Shown here: positions 29,537 through 43,931 of the stretch, piece after piece
Numbering within the stretch: position 1 is the first letter of the stretch
How the letters are laid out: each line of letters opens with the position of its first letter
Source: Anaeromyces robustus
Lineage: Eukaryota > Neocallimastigomycota > Neocallimastigomycetes > Neocallimastigales > Neocallimastigaceae
Length of the DNA: 64,000 nucleotides
Assembly: GCA_002104895.1 (NCBI GenBank)
Contig: MCFG01000096.1
Span: 119,672 to 183,671 of the forward strand
Reading direction: 5' to 3'
Made by a program: the position numbers and the translations under genes
Notes under the pieces: generated by a model
What the model was told of the DNA's origin: nothing
What the model saw: the letters and a program-made list of their open reading frames with translations, nothing else
The model's database searches: none

Positions 29537-31488
29537 ATATAAAATATATTTTATATTATTTTATGGTTTACAATATTTTATTTTTTTAATATAATTTTAA
29601 TTATGATTTTTTATTACTATAAATGGTATATATTAAATATTATATATTCATTTAAAATTTTATTAATCATATGTAATAATAATGAATTAAATATATTAAA
29701 TCAATTTATTCAATTATTACTTAAATATATTATATATTATAATAAATATTTAAATCTTATTAAATATATTATAAATATTATGTTTATAATATTCGAATCT
29801 TAGCATGCTAAAAATTTGTACTACATATAATGAATATTTAATTATATAATATATTAATTTATATTTTCATAAATTATAATAATATATAATACATAAACTA
29901 TTATATTTACAAAAAAGAATAACTCAAGAATATGACTACAATTGAATATAATGATTATTATATTATTATATATAATGAATTAGAAAAATATTATAATATA
30001 AATATAATTATATTAATTTTATTAAATAATGTATTAATATATTAAAAGTATTATATATTGTAATATAAAAAATAAATTTTAAATTATAATATTTTAACTT
30101 TTTAACTCCAAATATTAACTTTAATTATTATAAATTTTATTAAGTGTAAACATAAAAGTAAATATAAAAAAAAAGTATTTGTGTAATTAGTTTAAATAAT
30201 TTTTTTAAGGATTAAAATTGTGTTAGATTGGTAATAAATTATGAATTGTTAAATTGCTATTTAATTAGAAATAAAATAATTATTATTTAATTTTTTTTTA
30301 TTTTGGTTTTGGGTATAAAAAAAAAAGGATAAATATTAATTCATATGTCAATAATATAGTATCATGGTTGAATAATATTGACGTATAATTATAATAGAAA
30401 ATATGTAATATTATAATATTATTATTTTAATTAATGTAATTCTTAAAAATAATAAATATTTGTTGTCATTAATTATTTGTAATGATATCATTATTACAAT
30501 AAATTTGATGCTTTAAGTCATATATTATAATTTTTATTAATTCCATTAATAAGGAAAAATGACAAATCAAGTCTTTATAAAAATTTCTAATAATTTTTTT
30601 TTTTAAATATTATTTTTTTTCTGTATTTAATAAAATTTCTTTTATTTTAATAACAATAATTCAGTTAAAAATTACAGAATAAATAATAATATAAAATAAT
30701 ATAATAAAAAAAACAATAAACGATATAAACAATAAAAATAAAAATATTCTAATCGCCATATAAAATATAAAGTATATATAATTCATATAGTAATATCAAT
30801 ATATATAATATATAAATTAATAAATTAAATAATTTAATTCCATTATAATAAAAAATATATATTATATATATAATATATTATTAAATATATTATTGATATA
30901 TTAATTTAATTTATTTTTATTTAATATTTAATAATTCATATATCTTTAATATATATCGGATAATATTATTAGTGAAACTTTAATTATATATATTTTTTTA
31001 AAAAAGTTACCTTTCATTTTCCCTTACTAACAAAACGGCTTATTATTAATGACTATATATTATCATAATTAATATAGTTTTTATATACTTAATATATTAT
31101 TTATATAATAAGTAAATAAATAAATAAATAAATAATTATTTTTTTAAAGATAAAAAAAAATATTTTGATTAATAAATTTAAATATATATAAAAAATAAAC
31201 TTAATTTGTTAGGCAACAATAATACTATTTATACAGTTTGGGGATTTTTAATAAATAAATGAATTGACTAAATAAAAAATTTATAAAATTGCTTATATTA
31301 TTCAAAATGAAAAAAAAAAAAAAAATAGAAAAAATATATCTTAATAATATAGTTATAATTTAATAATTTTAATAAAAAAAAATATATCATAATTATAATA
31401 ATTATGAGAGTTATAATTTTAATACACAAAGTTTACAAAAAATATTTTTTCATTATGTTTTATATTAATATTTTTTACAATATATGTT

Positions 31489-31533
31489 TTTTTTTATATT
31501 TTAAATGAGGCAATCATTTAAAATATAAAAAAA
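31489..31533. repeat. Perfect 20-bp inverted repeat (hairpin)
   Basis: The left arm ends ATATTTTAAATGA and the right arm begins TCATTTAAAATAT, with flanking T7/A7, a perfect 20-bp stem and a five-base loop, GGCAA. TTGCCT at 31547-31552 is complementary to AGGCAA spanning the loop edge. Confidence 0.8.
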
Positions 31534-32168
31534 TTGAGAAATAAAGTTGCCTATAGTTATAAAAAAAAAAAAAAAAAAGGAAAAAATCTTTATTTTACTA
31601 TTTAAAAATTATTAATATAATATATTAAATTATATTATAACATATATTATAATATATTATTTTCTTGTTTATATTATTATATAAATATAACATATATTAT
31701 TTTAAATAACATATATAATAAATATATATTACAAATATATATAATGATAAAAAAAGGGGTATGTTGAAAAAAAATCACTAAATGTATAATTATATTTTCC
31801 TATTTTAAACAAATATTTTTTATTTATTTAATAAGAATAATAATAAAGAACCATACATATTTATGAATTTATTCAATATAAATATTATTAATGTAATATA
31901 TTATATTATAATAATATATTATTCTTAGAATAAGAAAATATAATAGACTTTAAACACAAAATAATATTAATAATAAAAGATAAAAAAAGAAGAAATCAAA
32001 AAAGTAAAAAAGAATATTACTGTAAATTCTAATATTAAATGTAGTTTACCGCATATATATAGATAATATATAGAACAAAATGTAAATAAATTACATTCTT
32101 TTTTCCATTATTATCAAGATTTTATTTATTTAAATAAAAAAATTTTTTAAAAAAATGTAAAAGTTATC

Positions 32169-32219
<51 letters not shown>

Positions 32220-33188
32220 TATTATATACTGTTATTAATAATATTAATAATAATAATATTATTATTATTATTCATTATATACTATTATTATTATTATTAT
32301 TATTCTCTTATATGTTTTATTATATAGTTAATGTTTCAAAATTTAAAGTTTTATTTTTTAAATTAAAAATGATCAATTTTCCAAAAAAGGAAATACTTTA
32401 TTAAATAAATCAGTCCATTAATATATTAATTTATTAAATGTGGATTGGTATTACAGTAGATACTGTATTTAATATTTTTTAATAAATTTTCAGTGAATAA
32501 TTAATATTTTTTATTGTATTAATAAAAAAAAATTTTTTTAGTAATAGTTATTTTTTTTTGTCTCTAGTTTTTTTCTGTTTTTTTTTTGTTCCTACTTTAT
32601 TTTTATTCCAAGTATAATAAAGAAATAATCCAGTAATTATGTTAGTATTCTATATTATAATAAAAAAAATTACATAAAACTTTTATATTATTTAAAATTA
32701 CTTGATGTTTTATTTCAATTTTTATTTAAATATGATAATATTATGATAATATTATTTAATATCATTTATTATTAGTTTATTATATTTGAATTATTAGTTT
32801 ATTATTTTTGATTTTGTTTATATTGACCTTTATAAATATATTTTTATGTTTATTTAAATATTATCTATATTGTTACAGTTTTTTTCTTTTTTTAAACAAA
32901 AGAAAAAAAATTACTAGTAAATAATATATATGAAAAGTATCCTTATAGTATTATATATATTTGTCAATTAACGGTTAAAAAATTGGCCGCAAAAATTTTT
33001 AAAAATATCATTTTTATAATTAATAAAAAAAACGTTAAAAATTTTTATAATTTATATTTTGATAATAAATTATATTGAATATTATATATATACTATAAAA
33101 TAATAATTTAATTATATATTAGAATATATTCTATGAATATGAATTATAAATTGATTTTAGTATATTAATATAATATAATTATGTGATA

Positions 33189-33341
<153 letters not shown>

Positions 33342-33966
33342 ATATATTAACCAATATAAATTTATAGGATACAAAGATATAATATATAATATTTAATTAT
33401 TTTTCAATAAACCTTTGATAGTTAGAATGTCAGTTCAATTTTATTTCTTTTTATTTTATTTTATATTAAGAATGAGAAAAGACATGGACTGAAAATCATA
33501 TTTTTTAATCATGAGTTTGATTTAGTGTCATTTATTTAATATAAAAACTTAAAAAATCTTGTGAACTCTTGGAAAAAAAAATGATATTCAAATGATAATC
33601 ATGATTGTAAAAAATTTTTTTAATAATTTATAAATTTTATTATATATAAAAATTATTGTCTGTATTACACTTATTTATTTTTTTTTCTTATTATTATTCA
33701 TATAAATAAAATTTAATTTCTTACTATTATATATTATTGTTAATATTATTATATCTTGGAAAAATGATGCATTATAATTTGAACTGCACATTAATACATT
33801 GTTTTTATCAATATAAAAGAGAAATAAATATTTTTATATCAAAGAATAATTAAATATTATTACTATAATGTATAAACAATATAATAATATATAAAATTTA
33901 TTATTATTCCTATTATTGTATATATAATACAATTGTTTTAATTATTAATATCTAATTATTTATTAT

Positions 33967-34042
<76 letters not shown>

Positions 34043-34886
34043 CTATTATTTTCTATTTTTAAAGATATTTTATACTTAATTTGTAATATTGTGATAATTA
34101 TAAAAAAAAAGAACAATTAACAAAAATGTATAGTGGTATAAATTGTATTTAAATTTTTTAATAATATTTTAATTAAAAAAAAAAAATGTAGATATTATAT
34201 ATATTATTAATTATTAATAAATATATACTTATATATATTACATATATATTTATTTTTTATCATACAACCTTTTTTGATTTTTTAATAATAATTAAATTAA
34301 TTATTAGTTAACAATTATTTTTAAAATAACAATAAAAAATATATATATTAAAAACAATAATATAAATAATAATTAAATAATTAAATAATTAAATAATTAA
34401 ATAATTAAATAATTAAATAACTAAAAGATAGGAATGTATTACATTAAAGTGAATTTGGATTTGTAAAAAACTCTCCATGAATATATTATATATTAATTTT
34501 ATATCCTTAATCCAAAATATTTTAAAAAATTTTTATGGTAATGTATCATTTATAAATATATAACATAAATATTCAACATACTTTTATATATATGATAAAT
34601 TAAACTTTAATTTTTAATTAAAAATCTGAGGGTTAAATGTATAATTAAAAAATTAAATTTTTGAATAATTAAAAAAAGTATCATCAAAATTTATATATGA
34701 AAAGGTATTTTTGAAATGACCATTTAAAAAACAAGAAAAATTATAATTACTTTTCTTATGTGTAAATTCATTAAAATATTAAAATGATATATTAATTTAT
34801 ATACTTAATGATATATTTTTAATTAAAAAAAAAATTATAAAATTATTATTGTTATATGTAATAATTCTTGATATAATAGAAGTAAA

Positions 34887-36096
34887 ATGAGCAATTTATT
34901 TTTGAATAGTCAGTTAAAACAAATACATGAGAATAAATATAAAAATATAAAGTAATTCTTTTATCAATACAATAATATCATTAAGTAAAATAATTTTTAC
35001 GAGTTAGCTTTTTTTTTTTCTTTCTTAATTTTACATATTATAAAATATTATTATTAATCTTTTTCTTAAAAATTAATAAAAGACCAATAATTGATACAGG
35101 ATGTTCTAAAACAAATTATAATAATTATTTAAGAGAAAAATTTAGAGGTACAAATAAATACATAAAATAATTATATATATATTAATTTAAAATACATAAT
35201 TATTAATTGTTTTTTAACATTATTTTATTTTCTATATATATATATATATACATTTTATAGACATGTTAATTAAGGAACATGAAGGTTTTAAAAGAATTAA
35301 AGTAAAATCATTAATTTTAATTATCGAAGATATAAATTCAATGATAGAACAATTAAATAATAATGATGAAGATGATATTACAAAGGAAATTAATTTGGAT
35401 AATCCAATATTACTATTAGATGTTAGGAATTCTCAAGATTATATGCAATAGTAAAGTACATTTTTTATAAAAAATAATACTTATTACTAAAGTTATACAT
35501 ATATTATATTATATTTTATTTATTAATTTTGTTTTAATGGATATTTATATTATTAATATTATTCTTTTTTTCTAAATATATAATACAAAATAAAAATTAT
35601 TAATTATTAATAATAAAAAATTTATAGTCATATAAAAGGAGGTATAAAAATATATTTATCAATTATTAATTATATTTATATAGACACAAATCTAAAATAA
35701 AAAATAAAAAAAAAAAATAAAAAAAAATTAAAATTCTATCAATTCAGCAATTAATTATCCACACACATATTTATTTCGTGGAGCAAATCAATATTCTAAT
35801 GAAATAATTAAATATAAAAATAAAAATGATAAATTAATTATTGTATATGACGAAAATGAAAGGTAAAAAAAGTAAAAATAAAATATATATATATATATGT
35901 AAAAAGATAAAGAAAAACTGTCAATGATATTAATAATATTTATATATATTAAATTATTATTTTTATCAATATATTCAAAGACTAGCTCAAAAAGTAGCTC
36001 AAGGATTAATGGAAAGAAATATTTTAAATTGTTTTATGTTTTCAGGAGGTATAATTCTTTTTCTTTTTCTTTTTCTTCTTCTTCTTCTTCTTCTTC

Positions 36097-36137
<41 letters not shown>

Positions 36138-37232
36138 ATAATATAAAATATTTTAAAAATATAATTAAAATACTTTGAAATATAATAAAATAAAAAAGAG
36201 AAATATAATATTGATAATAATAATTATACTATTAAATATCAATTTTAAATATATATATATATTCATTATATATTTTTATTCCTAATATTTATATACATAT
36301 ATATAAAGGGCTTATTGCAATGTTAAGAGAATATCCTGAATATATAGTAGGTAAAATTCCAGAAACAATTAAGGAAATTGTAACAGTAAGAAAAAATGTA
36401 AATGTAAGAAATGTTAATCTAGATAAAAAAATAGAAAATGACCATAAAATACTACTACAATCATCTTCTTTACTCGAGAATAATCATTCAAATAAAACTT
36501 CATCATCTATAAATTGTAATAATAACAATAGTAAAAATAATGATACCAATTTTACTACTACTATTATTAAACATAATCGTTCACCGTCTCAGGTATCACA
36601 TACTTCTTCAATTTCATCAAAATCTTCATATACCCAAAACTCTGAAAAAAGATTTGAAAGAATTACCTATTATCATGATTTAAAAAAACCACAACCCATT
36701 ACTGACCCTTTTGATATCCTTTATATATTTATTTATATTATTATTTATTATTATTTATTATTATTATAAGTATTATTTTTGGAATATATATAATATGTTA
36801 ATAATTTTTTATTTTATTTTATTTATTTTACTTTTTTATTTTGATTTCTTAAAATCATAAAATTACCTTAATTCTTTTATTATATTTATGCAATTCTATT
36901 TTTTTTTTTTTTTTTTTTTTTTTATTTTTGGACAATACATTTTTCAGTGATTAAAAAAAATATACCAATTGCTATAAGAAAAAATTCAGAAGAAAATCAA
37001 AAAAAATCAAAACTACTAAAAAAGATGTCTTCATCCTCTCCACCTTCATTAAATACAAATTATCATGGTAACTTATATAATTTAATATTTATATATTTAA
37101 TCAATAAAGTTTCAATATTTTTATTTATATTTTTTTTTATCTTATTTATATTAATGATTTAAAATAGCATTATGGAGAATTAAACCTAAACCTATAACTG
37201 AGAAAGTTACCAGAATGAATAATAAAAGATGA
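34887..37232 (+). CDS. CEP41: CEP41-like rhodanese-domain ciliary protein
   Basis: Nine exons: 34887-34951, 35083-35147, 35261-35450, 35628-35641, 35748-35862, 35981-36048, 36309-36713, 36939-37067, 37168-37232; about 371 residues, nearly the length of human CEP41. CEP41 localises to centrioles and cilia and promotes axonemal tubulin glutamylation. Seen are the N-terminal family motif PIIDTGCSKTNY, then GFKRIKVKSL, and a rhodanese domain at about 90-175: ILLLDVRNSQDY, HIKGAINYP, NQYSNEIIKYKN, LIIVYDENERLA, NCFMFSGGL. The catalytic cysteine position in VYDENERLA is Asp, as in animal CEP41, so sulfurtransferase activity is unlikely. Exon 4 is a 14-base microexon encoding HIKG. Intron 7 lacks a GT donor and fits an AT-AC (U12-like) intron; an acceptor nine bases downstream (36948) is also in frame. 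Confidence 0.85.
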
Positions 37233-38154
37233 ATTTAACAAAAAATAATATATCTAATTTAAATAAAATAAATATATATATATATAGATAAACATTAATA
37301 TTTATTTTATTGATTTGATATTTATTTAAAATAAATTAATATAATGATATAATATTTATATTAATGAAAGAATATAATGAAACAATAACGTTTTTTTTAT
37401 TTAAATATATATTGTTTTATTTATAAATAATGAACTGATTTGTTTTAATAGTAATAAATTTCATTAATAAAAGAAAAAATCGTATTTATTTTTTAAAAAT
37501 ATTAAAAATAGAATATATTTTTTATGGATAGAAATTTTGTTTTAAGGAAATATGAAATTTTAAAAAATAATATTTCATTGAATTTTTTCAATTTCATAGA
37601 TGATAATTTTTGTTTATTTTAATAATAGTTATTTTATTTTTACTTGAATCATGTAAATATCAAAACATTTATTATTCTTGGTTTCCATTTGAATTAGCTC
37701 TATATTTTACTCATAGTAATATTTTTTTTATTGTATTATTAATTATTAATTAAAAAGCCAATCAAGGTTAGATTTAAAATGAAAATAAGACTTATAAAAA
37801 ATTTTGGTAATAATTAATTAAAATAATAAAATCAAATATTTTTATTATTATTATTTTAAATGTTTAAACTTATTATTGTATAAGTGGAGGTTATAATTTA
37901 AATTTAAATTATAATATATTTCAAACTGTAATAATTATTACAGAATTTATTTTTATGTTAAATAAAAAAAGATAATAAATTTATATTCCTACAAAAAAGA
38001 ATATTAATATGTTCATTAAGTAAATTTTTTTTTCTTAAGTCAATTAGAAATCCATATAAACTAAAAAAAAATATATCCTTTTTATTATTAATATTATTGA
38101 TTGTAATTACAAAATTACAATTAGAATAAATAAACGAATAATTCTAAATATTAA

Positions 38155-38193
<39 letters not shown>

Positions 38194-38990
38194 ATTAAAA
38201 TATATATAAACAAATGATAATAATTAATAAAAAAAAATTAATAGAGAATATTTTAATAATACTTTACACCTAATAATAAAATTTTACATATAATAAATCA
38301 AATAAAACAATAATAAAAATAATTTAATTATATATAAAAATATAAAAACACTTATATATATAAATGAAATTTTAGTATTAACAATTTTAAGAATATGTTT
38401 TTTATTTTTATTCTTTTTTTATAAATCTTTTTTTCTTTTTTTTTTTTTTTTTTTTTTAATCATAATAATAATATATATTATTATATATATTATTTCTCTA
38501 TATATGGATAAAATTTGAAATGTAATAATAATAAAAAAAAAAAAGGAAAAAGATTTATAATAATGTCTATAATTTTACTCTCTTTCTGTATATTATATAT
38601 AGGTATATAAGTAAATATTAATTATTGTATGATGATAATAATAAATTATGCTTATTCTTTTTTTTTATTATTATTATTTTAATTATTTTGACTTCATTTT
38701 TTTTGTAATTTTTGTAATTTTCTTTTTTTTTCATTATTAGTCTTTATTATTACAATAAAATGTAATATTTATACTATATATATTAATTTATTGATTAATA
38801 TATAATAAATAATGAAATTTTTATTTTTATTTTATTAGTTTTGTTCAAATTATTGTCATTTTTTCTTTTTTCTTAATTTAAGTTTTTTTTATTTTTTTTA
38901 ATTTTTATTTATTACTTTTATTTATATAAACTTTTTATTTTTATTTTTATTTTTTTATTTTTTTATTTTATTTTATTTTATTTTTTTTTT
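37233..38990. other. Intergenic region between convergent genes
   Basis: No coding signal. A short AAAT array lies at 38153-38194. T-rich tracts near 38390-38460 and 38930-38990 border the 3' end of the minus-strand gene. Confidence 0.6.
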
Positions 38991-41095
38991 TTAATTTTGT
39001 TGATTATTAATAGGTAATAATAGATCTTGAATTCTTTTTTCACATTCCATCATATCTGTTAAATCTTTTTGAACATTTTGTATTTGATTTTTGAAAATAC
39101 TTAAACGATTATTAATATTTTTTATACCTTTTTGATTTTCATCATCTGTTATATCATTATTAATAACAATATTATTGCTTTTATTATTATTATTATTATT
39201 ATCAATATTTGATTTAATAGTATTGACAGAATTATTTTCATTTTTATTTTTGATAGTATTATTAATATTATTGATGTTATTGATATTGATATTTGAAATA
39301 GGGTATTGTTGATTAATATTGATATTATTATCATTTATCTTTATTTCTTCTTGATGATAAACATCATTATTTATAGGTAAATTATTTTCATCATTGGAAT
39401 GAACATAACTTATTTGATCAAGAATTGATCTTCTTTTCATTTCCTTTTCTTTTTTATATTCATTATATTCTGAACTTGTTAAAGAATCAAATATAGATCT
39501 TCTTTTAATCTCTTTGTTATCTTCTTTGTGTTCGAAAGATGAAAAATGTTCAAACATTGATCTTCTTTTAATTTCTTTATTATCTTTTATATTATCAATA
39601 GATGAAAAACGTTCAAACATTGATCTTCTATTCATTTCTTTATTATTATTATTGTTATAATTATTATCATTTTCTTCATCTTGACTTATTGGTGATGGTA
39701 TATCAAACATTGATCTTCTTTTAATTTCTTTATTATCTTTTATATTATCAATAGATGAAAAACGTTCAAACATTGATCTTCTATTCATTTCTTTATTATT
39801 ATTATTGTTATAATTACTATCATTTTCTTCATCTTGACTTATTGGTGATGGTATATCAAACATTGATCTTCTTTTTATTGCTTTATCTTTTTCTTCTTTA
39901 GGTTGTTGTAATGTTGAAAGATGATTATTATAACTTGTCATTAAATCAATATCTTTCATATCTTTTTTTTTTTTTTGTGTGTGCATATAAACGAAATAAT
40001 AAAAAAAAAAGAATAAAATAAAATGAAAAATTATTAAAAAATATATAAATATAAATATAAATATAAATATAAATATAAATATAAATATAAATATAAATAT
40101 AAATATAAATATAAATATAAATATAAATATAAATATAAATATAAATATAAATATAAATATAAGTATAGATATAAATAGAAATATATATATTAAATATAAA
40201 ATTTAATGAATAATAATAGTATAAAAAATTTTAAATATCAATATAAATATTATGTACCTGAATATTTAAATACAGGTGGAGATAATGAACAATTTTTTAA
40301 TATCTTTTCTCGACAACGTATATCATTAGCATAACTTTCACTTATTTTTCTAACTCTTGTTTTGTTTTTTGCTATTTCAGGGTTATTGAGTTTATCAATA
40401 TATTCATTAACATCATATTTTATTTCACCAATTGGGGAAATATCAGATACATAGGAATATCTTTTCGTTATATCAATAGTAGTGGGGTATACAAAAGAAT
40501 ATCTTTTATTATTATTTGATTTATTGTTATTATTATTGATATTATTGATAGTATTATTAGTATAATTATTAATATTATTAATATTTTTATTCAATAAATC
40601 ATTATTAATATTATTATTGGTATTATCTTTATTATTTTCTATATTTTTCCAACTTTCAATAATTTTATCATAACTTTTGATATCTGCAAACATTGAATGT
40701 CTTTTGCCTAATAAACATTAATTTTTTTTTTTTTTTAAAAAAAAAAATATTATAAATTATATATATTTATTATTAATTTAAATATTATTAGATAAAATAA
40801 ATACACATATATATATACATAAATGATGTATAATTAATTTTTATTATACTTACTTTTATTATTAGAATATAATAAAGATTTATTTTTTTGAGATGAATTG
40901 AAAATAGAATTACTATTACTTCTATTTCTATGAGATAGTATATTATTTTTTAGTGGAATATTTATATTATTTTCTAAATATTCATTATTATTACTATTAT
41001 TATAATTAGATGGTTTTTGAGGATATGAGAATCGACGTTGATGATTATTTTTAATATTTTTAATATTTTTATTTAAAGAATATATATTATGATAA

Positions 41096-41137
<42 letters not shown>

Positions 41138-42366
41138 GTATTGGTATTGGTATCATTAGTAGCATTATTAATACTATTAGTTATTTTATTTATATTAATG
41201 ATTCCACTACTAATTTTATCTATTTGATTAGTTGTAGAAGAGGGTGTATTTATTGGGGTGGAAGAATTAGAAGAAATAGTTTTATTCCAATCTGATTCTA
41301 AATTATAATTAACTACCGATAAATTATCTTGACTGATAGTAGTAGTAAAACTATTAGGTGAAGAAGGAACAGATGGAATATAAGAATTATTATTGGGATT
41401 AAAATTGGTATCTGAAATTAAACGTAAAAGCTCATTATTTTTTTGTTTTAATTTTTCTATTTGTTGTTCCTGTTGTTTTTGTTTTTCTGTTAGTGATGAA
41501 TTTTTTATTTTTAAATTCATATTCTCTTGTTGTAGTTTTTTATTCTTTTCTTTTAATTCTTTAATTTCTAAATGTAATAGTTCTAATTCATTAGTTTGTA
41601 ATATTGAATCCCCATTATTTAAGGTTTCATTTAGTAAAGAATCTATTGTATTGTTATCTTTTGATTTATTATTATCATTATTTTCGGTTGAGGTAGATAG
41701 GGATGAATCTGAAGTATTATTATTATTATTGTTTTTGTTATTATTTTTATTTATATTTTTATTTTTATTTATATCATTATTTAAAACTAATTTAGAAAAT
41801 GATATGGCATCTTGAAGTAAATCTTTACCATTTGGTTTTTTATTAGTTTTTTCTTCTTTTTTATCGTTAATTTTAATAGATTTCAATATTTCACTTGAAA
41901 TATTATTTTTATTTATATCTGAATTAGAAGATTTATCCGAATTTTCATCACCACTCATAAGTTCATTAGCAAATGCAACTTTTTGCTTATTATGATGATG
42001 GTGTGAACGACGATGTCGCTTCCTTTTTTCACTTGAATATGAGGGAATATCTACATTTTTTCTAGTAATATTTTGATTTAACATTTTATTTCCCTCAGCT
42101 AACATTGCATTTATTTTTTCCTGAAAAGCATCTAGTCTTGAGGATAAAGTATCATTAAAATCAAAATCTTCAATTTCATTTAAAATACCTGATTTTCCTT
42201 CTCCTTTATTTTCATAAGAAGAACTTTGATTTTCAGTTTTTGTTTCATTTTGAATTGTTAAATTATTTTCTTCAAACCATTCATTGTCACTTTCGGTATC
42301 AAGTGACATTAATTCTTTTATTTTGTTTCTTTTATAGGTTTCTCTATCTATTTTTGAAGTTAGCAT
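38991..42366 (-). CDS. Coiled-coil protein with tandem RRSMF phosphosite-like repeats
   Basis: Three exons on the minus strand: 42366-40854, 40707-40258, 39961-38991, giving 977 residues. No family recognised. Residues 1-130 are acidic then very basic ([12 protein letters not shown]). A Leu-heptad coiled coil lies at about 260-325, followed by long Asn/Ser-rich stretches. From about residue 506 the motif [KN]R.S[MFI] recurs: KRHSMF, KRYSFV, KRYSYV, then seven tandem units beginning KRRSMF, NRRSMF, KRRSIF or KRRSIL. Two unit types alternate ([13 protein letters not shown] and [12 protein letters not shown]), the result of an internal DNA duplication. R-R-x-S is the consensus of basophilic kinases such as PKA. 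The splice joins put KRHSMF directly in the repeat series, which supports one gene. Its function is unknown. Confidence 0.7.
39543..39870. repeat. In-frame tandem duplication in the RRSMF-repeat gene
   Basis: A block of about 124 bases encoding [14 protein letters not shown] through the next [14 protein letters not shown] unit occurs twice, almost identical in DNA sequence. This indicates recent expansion within the exon. Confidence 0.85.
40042..40170. repeat. AAATAT hexanucleotide array in an intron
   Basis: About 21 units of AAATAT within intron 2 of the minus-strand RRSMF-repeat gene, degenerating toward 40190. Confidence 0.9.
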
Positions 42367-43254
42367 TCGAGTTTTTTTTTTAATTTATTAATTTAATAAA
42401 TTATCTATCTATTGTTAATTTTAATATTTATTTACTTATTTTACTTATATATAATATATTTTTTTTATCCAATGTTTAAAAACTATATAATTATTCTTTT
42501 TTTTATTTAATTGCTCTATATATAATATATCTATTTTTATTTTTTTTTTTTTTTGCTTTTATAAAAAAAAAAACTTGTTATTATGATATATTTAAATATT
42601 AATATACATATTTACTTCATAGTTTTATTTTTATTGGGGCTTTTTTTTCCTATTTAATACTGAAAATTTAAAACTTCAATTTTTTGTAAATAATTTAATT
42701 TTATAATTAATAAATTCAAGAAATTTATTGAGATAAATAAATAAAAATAAAAGTATTTAAAGATATATATATAATTATTTTGTTTATATAGGCAATTATA
42801 TTTTAAAATAATTTATAAATGTTATTATGAATTATTTTTTAATGAAACCTTGTTTTTTAAAATTTATTATAAATTATTTTTAATTTATAATATTCTGAAA
42901 TTTAATCTTTTGTATAACCTAAAGTATAATATATATTGGATAAATAAATATATAAATAATAAAGCATACAAATTATTGTTTTGTTTTGAAATTTTATTCT
43001 CCTTTTTTTTTTTATATATTATATTTTTATATATTTAATTATTATATTGTTTTTTTTTATTATTTATTATTGAAAATTTATTTATTACTTTTGTGGAATA
43101 ATTATAATTAAAAATAATTTATAATTTATATAATTTATATATTCATTTTTAATACCAATTATTTATAATAATTATTTAATTATTATTTGTATATTTATTT
43201 ACTTTTCTACAAAAAATATATTCAAAAATAAATTATAACTAATAATAAAATAAA

Positions 43255-43434
<180 letters not shown>

Positions 43435-43891
43435 AATAATAATTGATATAATCATTTAAAAAACATGACCATATTAAGAAGAAAATATTAAAAATTTTAT
43501 TTAAAAAATCTGAACAAGCTTTGTGATTATCAATAACTTTAATATATAAAAAAAAAATATATGTAATCATAATAAATTTTAAATTTTAAATATATTTATT
43601 TTATTATCAAAATTATTTTACATATATATGTTAAGATCTTTTAATAAATAATATACATATTCATTCTTTATAGAATTGTTTTTAAGTATAATAATAATAT
43701 ATAATATTTTTAATGCATTTTAATGTATTTCAATATAGGAATGTGATAATTTGAACATATGAAAAATGACATATTTCACCTTCATATATTAATTTGCAAT
43801 TATATAAATATGCATAAAGATTTTTTACATACACTTATTTTATAATTTTTGAAATGTATACATATTAAATTATTAATTTATTTATTTATTT

Positions 43892-43931
<40 letters not shown>

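Noticed and set aside
29603-29803. 66-residue open frame in the gene desert
   Set aside because: Composition is Ile/Tyr/Leu/Asn only, as expected from random A/T sequence; no conserved features.
29790-29812. tRNA T-arm-like TTCGAATC followed by TAGCATGCTA
   Set aside because: No matching acceptor, D-arm or anticodon stem upstream; cloverleaf cannot be drawn.
41393-41815. 140-residue plus-strand open frame rich in Ser, Phe and Leu
   Set aside because: Antisense to the coiled-coil exon of the minus-strand RRSMF-repeat gene.
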